A stretch of DNA of 64,000 nt from Strigamia acuminata (GCA_949358305.1 OX442314.1:42788581-42852580), one strand, 5' to 3'; numbered from the stretch's first letter, positions 36,207 through 50,704 are shown. The notes: generated from the sequence alone by a model not told the origin. A program made the numbers and translations.

Positions 36207-39200
36207 AGGAAACAAAAAATTTAAAATTCGTCCAACGCGCCAGTAAATCGAGCGCGCCCATGGACAGTGCGCCGGCGGGAGCCCCGGCCGTCCTCTCTCT
36301 CTCTCTCTCTCGGCCGCCAAGGCTCGCCCCTCCGCCCGTCGGCGGGAGCCCCGACCGTCCCCCCTCTCTCTTTCGGCCGCCAAAGGATCGCCCCTCCGCT
36401 CGTCACAGATTTTTGTCAATATTTGATGAATTTCAACAGATTTTCAGCAATATTTTACAGGACATTTCTGCTCTTTTGGATACATTTTCAAAGGTTTTAT
36501 TGCTAAAATTCTGGGGAAATTTATCAAAAATTGACAAAAAATCGATGCAAGTTTTGTCAGAAATTGATAAAATCTTCTTAAACTCGTCCAACGCGCCGGC
36601 GAGTGCACATGCGGGGACAGTGGGCACGTCCAGCCCGCGTGCACACTGTCAGATCGGGCGGTTTCGGGCACAGTTTGATCCGGGCAAATATCTAGCAAAA
36701 CTTGCACCGATTTTTTGTCAATTTTAGACAAATTTCAGCGATATTTTACGAGACATTTCTGCTCGATTGGACACATTTCCAGGGGTTTTTTGTAAAACAT
36801 TGATAAAATTCCGTGGAAATTTATCAAATATTGGCAAAATTCGGTGCTAATTTTGTCAAAAATTAGGAAAAAAAAATTTTCAAAACTTGTCCAACGTGCC
36901 GGTAAATCGAGCGCCCACATGCCTAGATAGTGCACGCCCAACCCGCCAAGGCTCGCCCCTCCGCCCGTTGGCGGGAGCCCCGGCCGTCCCCTCTCTCTCT
37001 CTTTCTCTCTCTCTCTCGGGCGCCCGGAGCTCGCCCCTCCGCCCGTCACCGACTTTTGACACAATTTTTGATGAAATTCAACGGAATTTTAGCAACGTTT
37101 TACAAAAAACCTGTGGAAATGTGTCCAACCGGGCAGAAATGTGTCGTAAAATGTTGCCGAAATTCTGTGAAAATTTGTCACAAATTGCCAAAAGTCGGTG
37201 CAAATTTTGTCAGAAATAGGAAACAAAAAATTTAAAATTCGTCCAACGCGCCAGTAAATCGAGCGCGCCCATGCGTGGACAGTGCGCCGGCGGGAGCCCC
37301 GGCCGTCCTCTCTCTCTCTCTCTCTCGGCCGCCAAGGCTCGCCCCTCCGCCCGTCGGCGGGAGCCCCGACCGTCCCCCCTCTCTCTTTCGGCCGCCAAAG
37401 GATCGCCCCTCCGCTCGTCACAGATTTTTGTCAATATTTGATGAACTTCAACAGATTTTCAGCAATATTTTACAGGACATTTCTGCTCTTTTGGATACAT
37501 TTTCAAAGGTTTTATTGCTAAAATTCTGGGGAAATTTATCAAAAATTGACAAAAAATCGATGCAAGTTTTGTCAGAAATTGATAAAATCTTCTTAAACTC
37601 GTCCAACGCGCCGGCGAGTGCACATGCGGGGACAGTGGGCACGTCCAGCCCGCGTGCACACTGTCAGATCGGGCGGTTTCGGGCACAGTTTGATCCGGGC
37701 AAATATCTAGCAAAACTTGCACCGATTTTTTGTCAATTTTAGACAAATTTCAGCGATATTTTACGAGACATTTCTGCTCGATTGGACACATTTCCAGGGG
37801 TTTTTTGTAAAACATTGATAAAATTCCGTGGAAATTTATCAAATATTGGCAAAATTCGGTGCTAATTTTGTCAAAAATTAGGAAAAAAAAATTTTCAAAA
37901 CTTGTCCAACGTGCCGGTAAATCGAGCGCCCACATGCCTAGATAGTGCACGCCCAACCCGCCAAGGCTCGCCCCTCCGCCCGTTGGCGGGAGCCCCGGCC
38001 GTCCCCTCTCTCTCTCTTTCTCTCTCTCTCTCGGGCGCCCGGAGCTCGCCCCTCCGCCCGTCACCGACTTTTGACACAATTTTTGATGAAATTCAACGGA
38101 ATTTTAGCAACGTTTTACAAAAAACCTGTGGAAATGTGTCCAACCGGGCAGAAATGTGTCGTAAAATGTTGCCGAAATTCTGTGAAAATTTGTCACAAAT
38201 TGCCAAAAGTCGGTGCAAATTTTGTCAGAAATAGGAAACAAAAAATTTAAAATTCGTCCAACGCGCCAGTAAATCGAGCGCGCCCATGCGTGGACAGTGC
38301 GCCGGCGGGAGCCCCGGCCGTCCTCTCTCTCTCTCTCTCTCGGCCGCCAAGGCTCGCCCCTCCGCCCGTCGGCGGGAGCCCCGACCGTCCCCCCTCTCTC
38401 TTTCGGCCGCCAAAGGATCGCCCCTCCGCTCGTCACAGATTTTTGTCAATATTTGATGAATTTCAACAGATTTTCAGCAATATTTTACAGGACATTTCTG
38501 CTCTTTTGGATACATTTTCAAAGGTTTTATTGCTAAAATTCTGGGGAAATTTATCAAAAATTGACAAAAAATCGATGCAAGTTTTGTCAGAAATTGATAA
38601 AATCTTCTTAAACTCGTCCAACGCGCCGGCGAGTGCACATGCGGGGACAGTGGGCACGTCCAGCCCGCGTGCACACTGTCAGATCGGGCGGTTTCGGGCA
38701 CAGTTTGATCCGGGCAAATATCTAGCAAAACTTGCACCGATTTTTTGTCAATTTTAGACAAATTTCAGCGATATTTTACGAGACATTTCTGCTCGATTGG
38801 ACACATTTCCAGGGGTTTTTTGTAAAACATTGATAAAATTCCGTGGAAATTTATCAAATATTGGCAAAATTCGGTGCTAATTTTGTCAAAAATTAGGAAA
38901 AAAAAATTTTCAAAACTTGTCCAACGTGCCGGTAAATCGAGCGCCCACATGCCTAGATAGTGCACGCCCAACCCGCCAAGGCTCGCCCCTCCGCCCGTTG
39001 GCGGGAGCCCCGGCCGTCCCCTCTCTCTCTCTTTCTCTCTCTCTCTCGGGCGCCCGGAGCTCGCCCCTCCGCCCGTCACCGACTTTTGACACAATTTTTG
39101 ATGAAATTCAACGGAATTTTAGCAACGTTTTACAAAAAACCTGTGGAAATGTGTCCAACCGGGCAGAAATGTGTCGTAAAATGTTGCCGAAATTCTGTGA

Positions 39201-40246
39201 AAATTTGTCACAAATTGCCAAAAGTCGGTGCAAATTTTGTCAGAAATAGGAAACAAAAAATTTAAAATTCGTCCAACGCGCCAGTAAATCGAGCGCGCCC
39301 ATGCGTGGACAGTGCGCCGGCGGGAGCCCCGGCCGTCCTCTCTCTCTCTCTCTCTCGGCCGCCAAGGCTCGCCCCTCCGCCCGTCGGCGGGAGCCCCGAC
39401 CGTCCCCCCTCTCTCTTTCGGCCGCCAAAGGATCGCCCCTCCGCTCGTCACAGATTTTTGTCAATATTTGATGAATTTCAACAGATTTTCAGCAATATTT
39501 TACAGGACATTTCTGCTCTTTTGGATACATTTTCAAAGGTTTTATTGCTAAAATTCTGGGGAAATTTATCAAAAATTGACAAAAAATCGATGCAAGTTTT
39601 GTCAGAAATTGATAAAATCTTCTTAAACTCGTCCAACGCGCCGGCGAGTGCACATGCGGGGACAGTGGGCACGTCCAGCCCGCGTGCACACTGTCAGATC
39701 GGGCGGTTTCGGGCACAGTTTGATCCGGGCAAATATCTAGCAAAACTTGCACCGATTTTTTGTCAATTTTAGACAAATTTCAGCGATATTTTACGAGACA
39801 TTTCTGCTCGATTGGACACATTTCCAGGGGTTTTTTGTAAAACATTGATAAAATTCCGTGGAAATTTATCAAATATTGGCAAAATTCGGTGCTAATTTTG
39901 TCAAAAATTAGGAAAAAAAAATTTTCAAAACTTGTCCAACGTGCCGGTAAATCGAGCGCCCACATGCCTAGATAGTGCACGCCCAACCCGCCAAGGCTCG
40001 CCCCTCCGCCCGTTGGCGGGAGCCCCGGCCGTCCCCTCTCTCTCTCTTTCTCTCTCTCTCTCGGGCGCCCGGAGCTCGCCCCTCCGCCCGTCACCGACTT
40101 TTGACACAATTTTTGATGAAATTCAACGGAATTTTAGCAACGTTTTACAAAAAACCTGTGGAAATGTGTCCAACCGGGCAGAAATGTGTCGTAAAATGTT
40201 GCCGAAATTCTGTGAAAATTTGTCACAAATTGCCAAAAGTCGGTGC
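36207..40246 (+). repeat. 1,015-bp tandem repeat, 4 copies
   Basis: Unit starts at 36207, 37218, 38233 and 39248; the first unit is 1,011 bp because of the 4-nt deletion. All four share ATCAAAAATTGACA where the 11604-14649 copies read ATCAAATATTGACA, so this block amplified from its own founder. Confidence 0.9.
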
Positions 40247-42222
40247 AAGTATTGCTAGATTTGGGCGCATCAAACTGTGCCGAGATCTGACAGTGTCCAC
40301 GCGGTTTTGAAGCGCCCACTGTCGACGCACGTGGGCGCTCAATTTACCGGCGCGTTGGACGAGTTTTGAAAAAAGTTTTTTCCTAATTTCTGACAAAACT
40401 TGCACCGAATTTTGTCAATATGTGATAAATTTCCATGGATTTTAAGCAATGTTTTACAGAAGTCCGTCCCATCGGGCAGAAATGTCTCGTAAAATGTCGC
40501 TGAAATTCTGTGGAAATTTGTTAAAAAATTCCCACAAGTCGGTGCAACTTTTGCACGCATCAAACTGTGCCCCGAGAGTCCACGCGTGTGCCCGATCTGA
40601 CAGTGTCCACGCGGGTTGGACGTGCGCATGTGGGCGCGCGATTTACTGGCCTCCAACTCATCAATTAAAGCTCTCATGCAGCGCAACGAATCATCTGAAG
40701 AGCGCTAGTGAATTCAAAAAATGGCGACAGAAAAATTAAAAACACGTCTAATTTATTCGACTCAAGAACACGAACTAAATTGTCCAGATACTAGTCTACA
40801 ATAGAAAATGCGGGAGTGCAACAATTGAAATTGCACGCGCTCAAAACAATTAGCAAAATAAAATCATATAAAACATCGAGACTGACGTAACTAGAATCAC
40901 ACGATCGTCGACGAGAGTCCACGCATGTGCGTGCGCGATGTACTCGTGTGGCCACGTGTTAAACGTGGGCACGACGCGCAAGAACCGTACACACCGAGTC
41001 AAGGAACCACTAAAAAGACAAAACGAATTAAACACATGTCTAATGCAAAAACAATTAACAATAAAACTGTGCCCGAAACCGCCCGATCTGACAATGTCCA
41101 CGCGGGTTGGACGTGTAAAACATCGCTTAAAATCTGTGGAAATCAGTCAAATGTTCTTAAAAATCGGTGCAAGTTATGCAAAATATTGGGAAAATTTTGT
41201 TTAACTCGTCCAACGCGCCGGTAAATCGAGCGCCCACACGTGCCCACATGCGTGAACAGTGCACTCGCCCTCTCGCCCCGTCGGCGTAGGCGCCGGCCGT
41301 CCGCCCTCTCTCTCTCTCTCTCTCTTCCGCTCGGGAATCGCCCTTCCGCCCGTCACCGAATTTTGTCAATATCTGATAAATTTCTACAGAATTGCAGCAA
41401 CATTATACGGGATATTTCTGCCCTTTTGGATGGGGCTTCTGTAAAACATTGCTTAAAATCTGTGTAAATTTATTAAATGTCGTTAAAAATCGTTGCAAGT
41501 TTTGTCAGATTTTGGAGAATTTTTTTAGAACTCGTCCAACGCGCCAGTAAATCACGCGCCCACGTGCGTGGACAGTGCGCCCCGCGTGGACACTGTCAGG
41601 TCGGGCACACTCGTGGACTCTCGGGGCACACGGTTTGATGCGTCCAAAAAAATTGCACCGACTTTTGACAATTTGTGATAAATTTCCAAGTAATTTCAGC
41701 AATATTTTGCGAGACATTTCTGCCCGATTGGATACATTTCCACAGGTTTTTGTAAAACATTGCTAAAATTCGGTGGAAATCTATCAAATGTTGCCACAAT
41801 TCGGTGCAAGTTTTGCGAGATTTGCTCGCATCAAACTGTGCCCGAAAATGCCCGACTTGACAGTGTCCACGCGGGTTGGACGCGCCCAGCACTGTCCAAG
41901 CACGTGGGCGCGTGTGGGCGCTCGATTTATCGGCGCGTTGGACTAGTTTTAAAAAAATTTTCCCAATTTCTGACAAAATTCGCACCGAATTTTTGCAATT
42001 TTTGATAAATTAACACAGAATTTCAGCAATGTTTTAAACAAGTCCGTCCAATCGGGCAGAAATGTCTCGTAAAATGTTGCTGAAATTCCGTGAAAATCTG
42101 TCAAAAATTGACAAAAGTTGGTGACCGACCCGCGGCGCGTCACGGCGCGGTCGGAGGACGGCCCTCGTCCCCAAAAACCACACTCCGGGTCACGTGGTCT
42201 CGCACTCGACTTTTTCAGTTTT
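40247..42222. repeat. AT-rich fold-back modules containing a V' segment (third copy)
   Basis: Near-identical to 26399-28373. V' lies at about 40660-41074. No gene is seen. Confidence 0.75.
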
Positions 42223-45200
42223 CCCGTTTTCGGCCCGTTACGGCCAAGGACCGTAACGGGTCGAAAACGGGCCGCAACGGGTCGAAAACGGCCGCAACGG
42301 GTCGAAAACGGCCCGCACGGGCCGTTAACGGGCCGCCGACGGTCCCGTCACGATCCCGTAACGGCTCGCACGGGCCGTTAACGGGCCGCTGACGGTCCCG
42401 TCACGATCCCGCAACGGCCCGCACGGGCCGTTAACGGGCCGTCGACGATCCCGTCACGATCCCGCAACGGCCCGCACGGGCCGTTAACGGGCCGCTGACG
42501 GTCCCGTCACGATCCCGCAACGGCCCGCACGGGCCGTTAACGGGCCGTCGACGGTCCCGTCACGATCCCGCAACGGCCCGCACGGGCCGTTAACGGCCCG
42601 TTAACGGCCCGTTAACGGCCCGTTAACGGGGCAAAACCGAAAACAGGATTCGAGATTAATGTCTATGAATGTTGTACGCGTTTTCACGTACGTGTTGTCG
42701 GTTGTTGATTTTTTCGATTCACGCCGTAACGGCCCGTTAACGGCCCGTTAACGGCCCGTCAACGGCCCGTCAACGGCCCGCAACGGCCCGCACGGGCCGT
42801 TAACGGGCCGTCGACGATCCCGTCACGATCCCGCAACGGCCCGCACGGGCCGTTAACGGGCCGCTGACGGTCCCGTCACGATCCCGTCACGGCCTTCGTT
42901 CCCGGACTTCGGCTCGCCGACGGCCCGTACGACCTCACGCGGGCCGTTAACGGGCCGTTAACGGCCCGTTAACGGCCCGTTAACGGCGTAAAACCAAAAA
43001 CAGGATTCGAGATTAATGTCTATGAATGTTGTACGCGTTTTCATGTACGTGTTGTCGGTTGTTGATTTTTTCGATTCACGCCGTAACGGCCCGTTAACGG
43101 CCCGTTAACGGCCCGTCAACGGCCCGTCAACGGCCCGCAACGGCCCGCACGGGCCGTTAACGGGCCGTCGACGATCCCGTCACGATCCCGCAACGGCCCG
43201 CACGGGCCGTTAACGGGCCGCTGACGGTCCCGTCACGATCCCGCAACGGCCCGCACGGGCCGTTAACGGGCCGTCGACGATCCCGTCACGATCCCGCAAC
43301 GGCCCGCACGGGCCGTTAACGGGCCGCTGACGGTCCCGTCACGATCCCGCAACGGCCCGCACGGGCCGTTAACGGGCCGTCGACGGTCCCGTCACGATCC
43401 CGCAACGGCCCGCACGGGCCGTTAACGGCCCGTTAACGGCCCGTTAACGGCCCGTTAACGGGGCAAAACCGAAAACAGGATTCGAGATTAATGTCTATGA
43501 ATGTTGTACGCGTTTTCACGTACGTGTTGTCGGTTGTTGATTTTTTCGATTTACGCCGTAACGGCCCGTTAACGGCCCGTTAACGGCCCGTCAACGGCCC
43601 GTCAACGGCCCGCAACGGCCCGCACGGGCCGTTAACGGGCCGTCGACGATCCCGTCACGATCCCGCAACGGCCCGCACGGGCCGTTAACGGGCCGCTGAC
43701 GGTCCCGTCACGATCCCGCAACGGCCCGCACGGGCCGTTAACGGGCCGTCGACGGTCCCGTCACGATCCCGCAACGGCCCGCACGGGCCGTTAACGGCCC
43801 GTTAACGGCCCGTTAACGGCCCGTTAACGGGGCAAAACCGAAAACAGGATTCGAGATTAATGTCTATGAATGTTGTACGCGTTTTCACGTACGTGTTGTC
43901 GGTTGTTGATTTTTTCGATTCACGCCGTAACGGCCCGTTAACGGCCCGTTAACGGCCCGTCAACGGCCCGTCAACGGCCCGCAACGGCCCGCACGGGCCG
44001 TTAACGGGCCGTCGACGATCCCGTCACGATCCCGCAACGGCCCGCACGGGCCGTTAACGGGCCGCTGACGGTCCCGTCACGATCCCGTCACGGCCTTCGT
44101 TCCCGGACTTCGGCTCGCCGACGGCCCGTACGACCTCACGCGGGCCGTTAACGGGCCGTTAACGGCCCGTTAACGGCCCGTTAACGGCGTAAAACCAAAA
44201 ACAGGATTCGAGATTAATGTCTATGAATGTTGTACGCGTTTTCATGTACGTGTTGTCGGTTGTTGATTTTTTCGATTCACGCCGTAACGGCCCGTTAACG
44301 GCCCGTTAACGGCCCGTCAACGGCCCGTCAACGGCCCGCAACGGCCCGCACGGGCCGTTAACGGGCCGTCGACGATCCCGTCACGATCCCGCAACGGCCC
44401 GCACGGGCCGTTAACGGGCCGCTGACGGTCCCGTCACGATCCCGCAACGGCCCGCACGGGCCGTTAACGGGCCGTCGACGATCCCGTCACGATCCCGCAA
44501 CGGCCCGCACGGGCCGTTAACGGGCCGCTGACGGTCCCGTCACGATCCCGCAACGGCCCGCACGGGCCGTTAACGGGCCGTCGACGGTCCCGTCACGATC
44601 CCGCAACGGCCCGCACGGGCCGTTAACGGCCCGTTAACGGCCCGTTAACGGCCCGTTAACGGGGCAAAACCGAAAACAGGATTCGAGATTAATGTCTATG
44701 AATGTTGTACGCGTTTTCACGTACGTGTTGTCGGTTGTTGATTTTTTCGATTTACGCCGTAACGGCCCGTTAACGGCCCGTTAACGGCCCGTCAACGGCC
44801 CGTCAACGGCCCGCAACGGCCCGCACGGGCCGTTAACGGGCCGTCGACGATCCCGTCACGATCCCGCAACGGCCCGCACGGGCCGTTAACGGGCCGCTGA
44901 CGGTCCCGTCACGATCCCGTCACGGCCTTCGTTCCCGGACTTCGGCTCGCCGACGGCCCGTACGACCTCACGCGGGCCGTTAACGGGCCGTTAACGGCCC
45001 GTTAACGGCCCGTTAACGGCGTAAAACCAAAAACAGGATTCGAGATTAATGTCTATGAATGTTGTACGCGTTTTCATGTACGTGTTGTCGGTTGTTGATT
45101 TTTTCGATTTACACCGTCACGGCCCGTTAACGGCCCGTTAACGGCCCGTTAACGGCCCGTTACGATCCCGTAACGGCCCGCACGGGCCGTTAACGGGCCG

Positions 45201-45878
45201 CCGACGGTCCCGTCACGATCCCGTAACGGCCCGCACGGGCCGTTAACGGGCCGCCGACGGTCCCGTCACGATCCCGTAACGGCTCGCACGGGCCGTTAAC
45301 GGGCCGCCGACGGTTCCGTAACTATCCCGTAACGGCCCGCACGGGCCGTTAACGGGCCGCCGACGATCCCGTCACGACCCCGTAACGGCCCGTACGACCT
45401 CATGCGGGCCGTTAACGGGCCGTTAACGGGCCGTTAACGGCCCGTTAACGGCGTAAAACCAAAAACAGGATTCGAGATTAATGTCTATGAATGTTGTACG
45501 CGTTTTCATGTACGTGTTGTCGGTTGTTGATTTTTTCGATTTACACCGTCACGGCCCGTTAACGGCCCGTTAACGGCCCGTTAACGGCCCGTTACGATCC
45601 CGTAACGGCCCGCACGGGCCGTTAACGGGCCGCCGACGGTCCCGTCACGATCCCGTAACGGCCCGCACGGGCCGTTAACGGGCCGCCGACGGTCCCGTCA
45701 CGGTCCCGTAACGGCCTTCGTTCCCGGACTTCGGCTCGCCGACGGCCCGTGCGACCTCATGCGGGCCGCTAACGGGCCGTCAACGGGCCGTTAACGGGCC
45801 GTCAACGGGCCGTTAACGGCCCGTTTTCGACCCGCTACGGCCCGTCACGGCCTGTTGGCCGTGCGACCCGAAAACGGG
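42223..45878. repeat. CpG-dense array 9 (eight cores, the largest)
   Basis: Cores start at 42631, 42988, 43463, 43831, 44189, 44664, 45021 and 45453, with spacings 357, 475, 368, 358, 475, 357 and 432 bp. The left part is built of GTCGAC/GCTGAC dimers; the last two core intervals use GCCGAC units. Confidence 0.88.
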
Positions 45879-46560
45879 AAAACTGAAAGAGTCGAGTGCG
45901 AGACCACGTGACTCGGAGTGTGGTTTTTGGGGACGAGGGCCGTCCTCCGGCCGCGCCGCGACGCGCCGCGGGTCGGACAAGAAACGACCCGGTCGGAAAC
46001 CGAACCTCAGTGTCCAATCGGGCAGAAATTGTGCGGAAGTTTAACCAAAAATGGCCAAAAGTCGGTGCAAGTTTTGCACGCAACAAACGTCCGATGTGAC
46101 AGTGCCCATGCGGATTGGACGTGCATGTGGGCGCGTGTGGGAGCTCGATTTACTGGCGCGTTGGACGAGTTTTAAAAAAATTCTCCAAAATCTGACAAAA
46201 CTTGCAACGATTTTTAACGACATTTAATTGATTTCCACAGATTTTAAGAACACTGTTTTACAGAAGCCCGTCCAATCGGGCAGAAATGTCTCGCAAAATA
46301 TTGCTGAAATTCCGTGGAAATTTATCAAAAATCGTTGCCAGTTTTGTCAGATTTTGGAGAATTTTTTTAGAACTCGTCCAACGCGCCAGTAAATCACGCG
46401 CCCACGTGCGTGGACGATGCGCACGTCCAACCCGCCAAGGCTCGCCCCTACGACCGTCGGCGGGAGCCCCGGCCGTCCTCTCTCTCCCTCTCGGCCGCCA
46501 ATGCTCGCCCCTCCGCCCGGGACTCGCCCCGCCGCCAGTCACCGACTTTTGGCAATTTCC

Positions 46561-48460
46561 TTGCAAACAGCAACGATAATGATGTATTTATTGATAATTG
46601 TTTTTGCATCGGACATGTGTTTAATTTTAGTGGTTCCTCGACTCAGTTTGTGCGGTTCTTGCGCGTCGTGCGCACGTTCAACACGCGCCCACGCGAGTAT
46701 ATCGCGTGGACTCTCGTCTCTCTCGTCAGTCTCGATGTTTTGTATGATTTTATTTTGCTAATTGTTTTGAGCGCGTGCAATTTCAATTGTTGCACCACAC
46801 ACGCATTTTCTATTGTACACCAGTGTTCCTATGTCGAATAAATTAGACTTGTTTTTAATTTCTCTGTCGCCATTGTTTGAATTCACTGCGCTGCACGAGA
46901 GCTTCAATTTATGAGTTGGACCGCTTTTTATACAAATTATGTGGGAATTTTGCTCGATTCATGCGCGGTTCTTTCTTAAGCGTCGGGCAAGTTTTGTCAG
47001 ATATTGCAAAAAGTACATCGCGCGTGCACGGGCGTGCGTGGACGGTGCCCGCGTCCAACGCTCATCGGCGTCCAACTCCTTGTCTACAAAGAAGGTCGGG
47101 GTTTCGGGCATATCCTTTGCCACGACCGCGTCTTGGTTCTCGCCTTCGGTGGTCATCTCCAAGGCGGGAATCAGCCCGGATTTCAACGGGGTGCTGTCGG
47201 TCAGAAAGGGAACGGTCGGTGTTGTTGGGGAGATGTTGGAGCAGTACTAAACGTCATGTTTTGTTCACGTGAAAATGAAATGTGCGTTTAAAAAGCCTAT
47301 CGTGCTGCCGGGACGTTTATTAATTTTCCCAGTTTGACATAAGCGAGCGCGCACATGGCGACGGCAATGTCTTTTGTCACCTTTAAATTCCTTTTTGGTT
47401 TCAACTATGTAAGTTACCTTGTTTTATTAAAATAACTGTTAGTTTTGTATATTTGCTAGTTGGTTCATGTTTGGTGCGTTAGATATAAACACCAAACCAC
47501 CGTATTTATGTTTTCTGAGACGTACGACGCGAGTCGCGCTCGTACGCCGACTTCGACACATCGGTAAACCGCCAGCGTGCACCATTTTTCTCGTGCTCAC
47601 TCAGACGTGCGCATTACACGCGATATTGCGCACGAACGCGCACACCGCCTCCGCGACACACATCACACACCCGTTTAAACGAGTCTCGGCGCCTATTTGA
47701 CCCCAGTGTTTACTTTTTAAAATTGTGGTGTGTTTTCAAAGTTCTTAATTTGTTCAAAAACAAACAAAATGGATATCTGTTGATTTTTAAATGATTTTGT
47801 CGATTTAGTTTTTTGCTGGTTTTTAATCGATTTGTCTGTATTTTTAATCAATTCGAATGATTGACACCATTCTGTGCTTTACTCGTATTCAAGATGGCGT
47901 CGCAAACTCAAGGTCGAATTCCGCTGAATTCATTTATTGCGACTGTTTGCGCTCCATACGTGCGAAAAGGATTATGGGAATAATCCTCAATGCAGGCCAT
48001 TTTGGTGTTAAATGAGCGAGGAAGGCAGGACATAAGGAAAATTGGTGAAATGTAAAAAAAAATGCTAAACAATCAACATTTAAATAAAGATCAATATTTC
48101 TGGCTCGAAATGCATATATCGGCAATTTCGGGATATTTTCGGGACGAAATTGACTCGTTCGGAACACAGGGGAGGGACTCCCACATTCCCCATGCGTCGG
48201 CGCGTGTGTTTACGAAATACCAAATCCAGGTTTTCATACAACCCCACGTTATTTTCGGGTCAAGAGTTTTTTTATGCGCTGCCGCGCGCAATCCCCGGGT
48301 TGATGAGTTTCGCGGAATCCGACGAGCGAGTGCGATCGTGTCATACCGCTTCTTCTCGTGGCAAAGTAGACACCTTAATTAAACTGGCTGTTGGCTTTTT
48401 TTTTTAAACAAAGTACGAGTCTTTAAGTTGAACGGTTGTTGAGATACACGTAGTAATGTG
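46561..48460. repeat. V segment, second copy
   Basis: Near-identical to 17473-19372, shifted by 29,088 bp. The corresponding coding-like stretch is at 47063-47250 and the GTAAGT-ended ORF starts at 47355. One visible difference in the adjoining box is TCTCTTTTGTCC against TCTCTCTTGTCC. Confidence 0.8.
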
Positions 48461-48751
48461 GACTCGCGACGCGTTGCAACGTGGTCGGAGAACGGCCCAC
48501 TTCCCTCCCCCCGACCAGGTTGTCTTTCTCTCTCTTGTCCGACCCACGGCGCGTCGCGGCGCGGCCGGAGGACGTCTCTTTCCCCTCCCCCAGTCCCAAA
48601 AACCACACCTTGAGGAACCCCGAGGTTCGGTTTCCGACCGGGCCGTTTCTCGCCCGACCCACGACGCGCCGCGGCGCGGCCGGAGGACGGCCCTCGTCCC
48701 CAAAAACCACACTCCGGGTCACGTGGTCTCGCACTCGACTTTTTCAGTTTT

Positions 48752-49849
48752 CCCGTTTTCGGCCCGTTACGGCCAAGGACCGTAACGGGTCGAAAACGGG
48801 CCGCAACGGGTCGAAAACGGCCGCAACGGGTCGAAAACGACCCGCACGGGCCGTTAACGGGCCGCCGACGGTCCCGTCACGATCCCGTAACGGCCCGCAC
48901 GGGCCGTTAACGGGCCGCCGACGGGACCGTCACGATCCCGCAACGGCCCGCACGGGCCGTTAACGGGCCGCTGACGGTCCCGTCACGATCCCGTCACGGC
49001 CTTCGTTCCCGGACTTCGGCTCGCCGACGGCCCGTACGACCTCACGCGGGCCGTTAACGGGCCGTTAACGGCCCGTTAACGGCCCGTTAACGGCGTAAAA
49101 CCAAAAACAGGATTCGAGATTAATGTCTATGAATGTTGTACGCGTTTTCATGTACGTGTTGTCGGTTGTTGATTTTTTCGATTCACGCCGTAACGGCCCG
49201 TTAACGGCCCGTTAACGGCCCGTCAACGGCCCGTCAACGGCCCGCAACGGCCCGCACGGGCCGTTAACGGGCCGTCGACGATCCCGTCACGATCCCGCAA
49301 CGGCCCGCACGGGCCGTTAACGGGCCGCCGACGGTCCCGTCACGGTCCCGTCACGGCGCGTGCGGGCCGTTAACGGGCCGCCGACAGTCCCGTCACGATC
49401 CCGTCACGGCCTTCGTTCCCGGACTTCGGCTCGCCGACGGCCCGTACGACCTCACGCGGGCCGTTAACGGGCCGTTAACGGGCCGTTAACGGCCCGTTAA
49501 CGGCCCGTTAACGGCGTAAAACCAAAAACAGGATTCGAGATTAATGTCTATGAATGTTGTACGCGTTTTCACGTACGTGTTGTCGGTTGTTGATTTTTTC
49601 GATTTACGCCGTTAACGGCCCGTTAACGGCCCGTTAACGGCCCGTCAACGGCCCGCATGGAGTCGTACGGGCCGTTAACGGGCCGCCGACGGTCCCGTCA
49701 CGGTCCCGTCACGGCGCGTGCGGGCCGTTAACGGGCCGCCAACGGTCCCGTCACGATCCCGTCACGGCCCGTGCGGGCCGTTAACGGGCCGCCGACGGTC
49801 CCGTCACGATCCCGTAACGGCCCGTTACGGCCAAGGGCCGTAACGGGAT
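48752..49849. repeat. CpG-dense array 10 (two cores)
   Basis: Cores start at 49094 and 49515. It corresponds to the two outer parts of array 5 with about 1.6 kb missing between them, an internal deletion or contraction. Confidence 0.86.
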
Positions 49850-50445
49850 AACTGAGAGAGTCGGGTGCGAGACCACGTGACCCGGAGTGTGGTTTTTGGG
49901 GGCGAGGGCCGTCCTCCGACCGCGCCGTGACGCGCCCCGGGTCGGATCAAGAGGCGACCCGGTCGGAAACCGAACCTCGGGGTTCCTCGGGGCGTGGTTT
50001 TTTGGGGACGGGGGGAGGGGGGGATTGGGTCGCGTGCTCCGACCGCGCCGCAACGCGCCGTGGGTCGGTCACCAACCTTTGTCAATATTTTATAAATTTC
50101 CACGGAATTTCAACAATGTTTTACATAAGTCCGTCAAATCGGGCAGAAATATCCCGTACAATGTCGCTGCAATTCTGTGGAAATTTATCAGATATTGACA
50201 AAATTCGGTGACGGGCGGAAGGGCGATTCCCGGGCGGAAGAGAGAGAGAGAGAGAGAAAGGGGGGACGGCCGGCGCCTACGCCGACGGGGCGCGGAGGGC
50301 GAGTGCACTGTTCACGCATGTGGGCGCGTGTGGACGCTCGATTTACTGGCGCGTTGGACAAGTCAAAAAAAATTTCCCAATGTCTGACAAAAATTCCATC
50401 GAATCACGGCAATATTTGACAACACTTGCACAGATTTTTAGCAAC

Positions 50446-50704
50446 ATTCACCGGCGAGGTCGTTGATGAACTCGCTTTACCCCGATGAATCTCGCGCGAC
50501 AACAACCCTGCGAAAATACCAAATCTCGTACGAATAATAAACACGGCGCAAACCGCACAAAAATCCACGACATAAAATCGAATGTCGTCTATCGGCACTC
50601 TCAGCATTCCCCCGGACATTTTCCGGAAGAGTTTGGTCCGGCCGGAATCCGAGGAATAGTCACTCCCAAAGTGCGGATTTTGCGGGTGCACTCGCTTCCG
50701 AAGG
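50446..50704. repeat. R segment of U2
   Basis: Identical to 22936-23194, including the 71-codon minus-strand ORF (50404-50619). Confidence 0.7.

Larger units (their letters stand above)
23257..50704 (+). repeat. Super-unit U2 of the insert (27.4 kb)
   Basis: Bounded by L and R segments like U1. It contains arrays 6-10 (1, 4, 4, 8 and 2 cores), 1,015-bp blocks of 1, 1 and 4 copies, three V' segments and one V segment. Much of it corresponds block by block to U1, with extra duplications. Confidence 0.85.
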
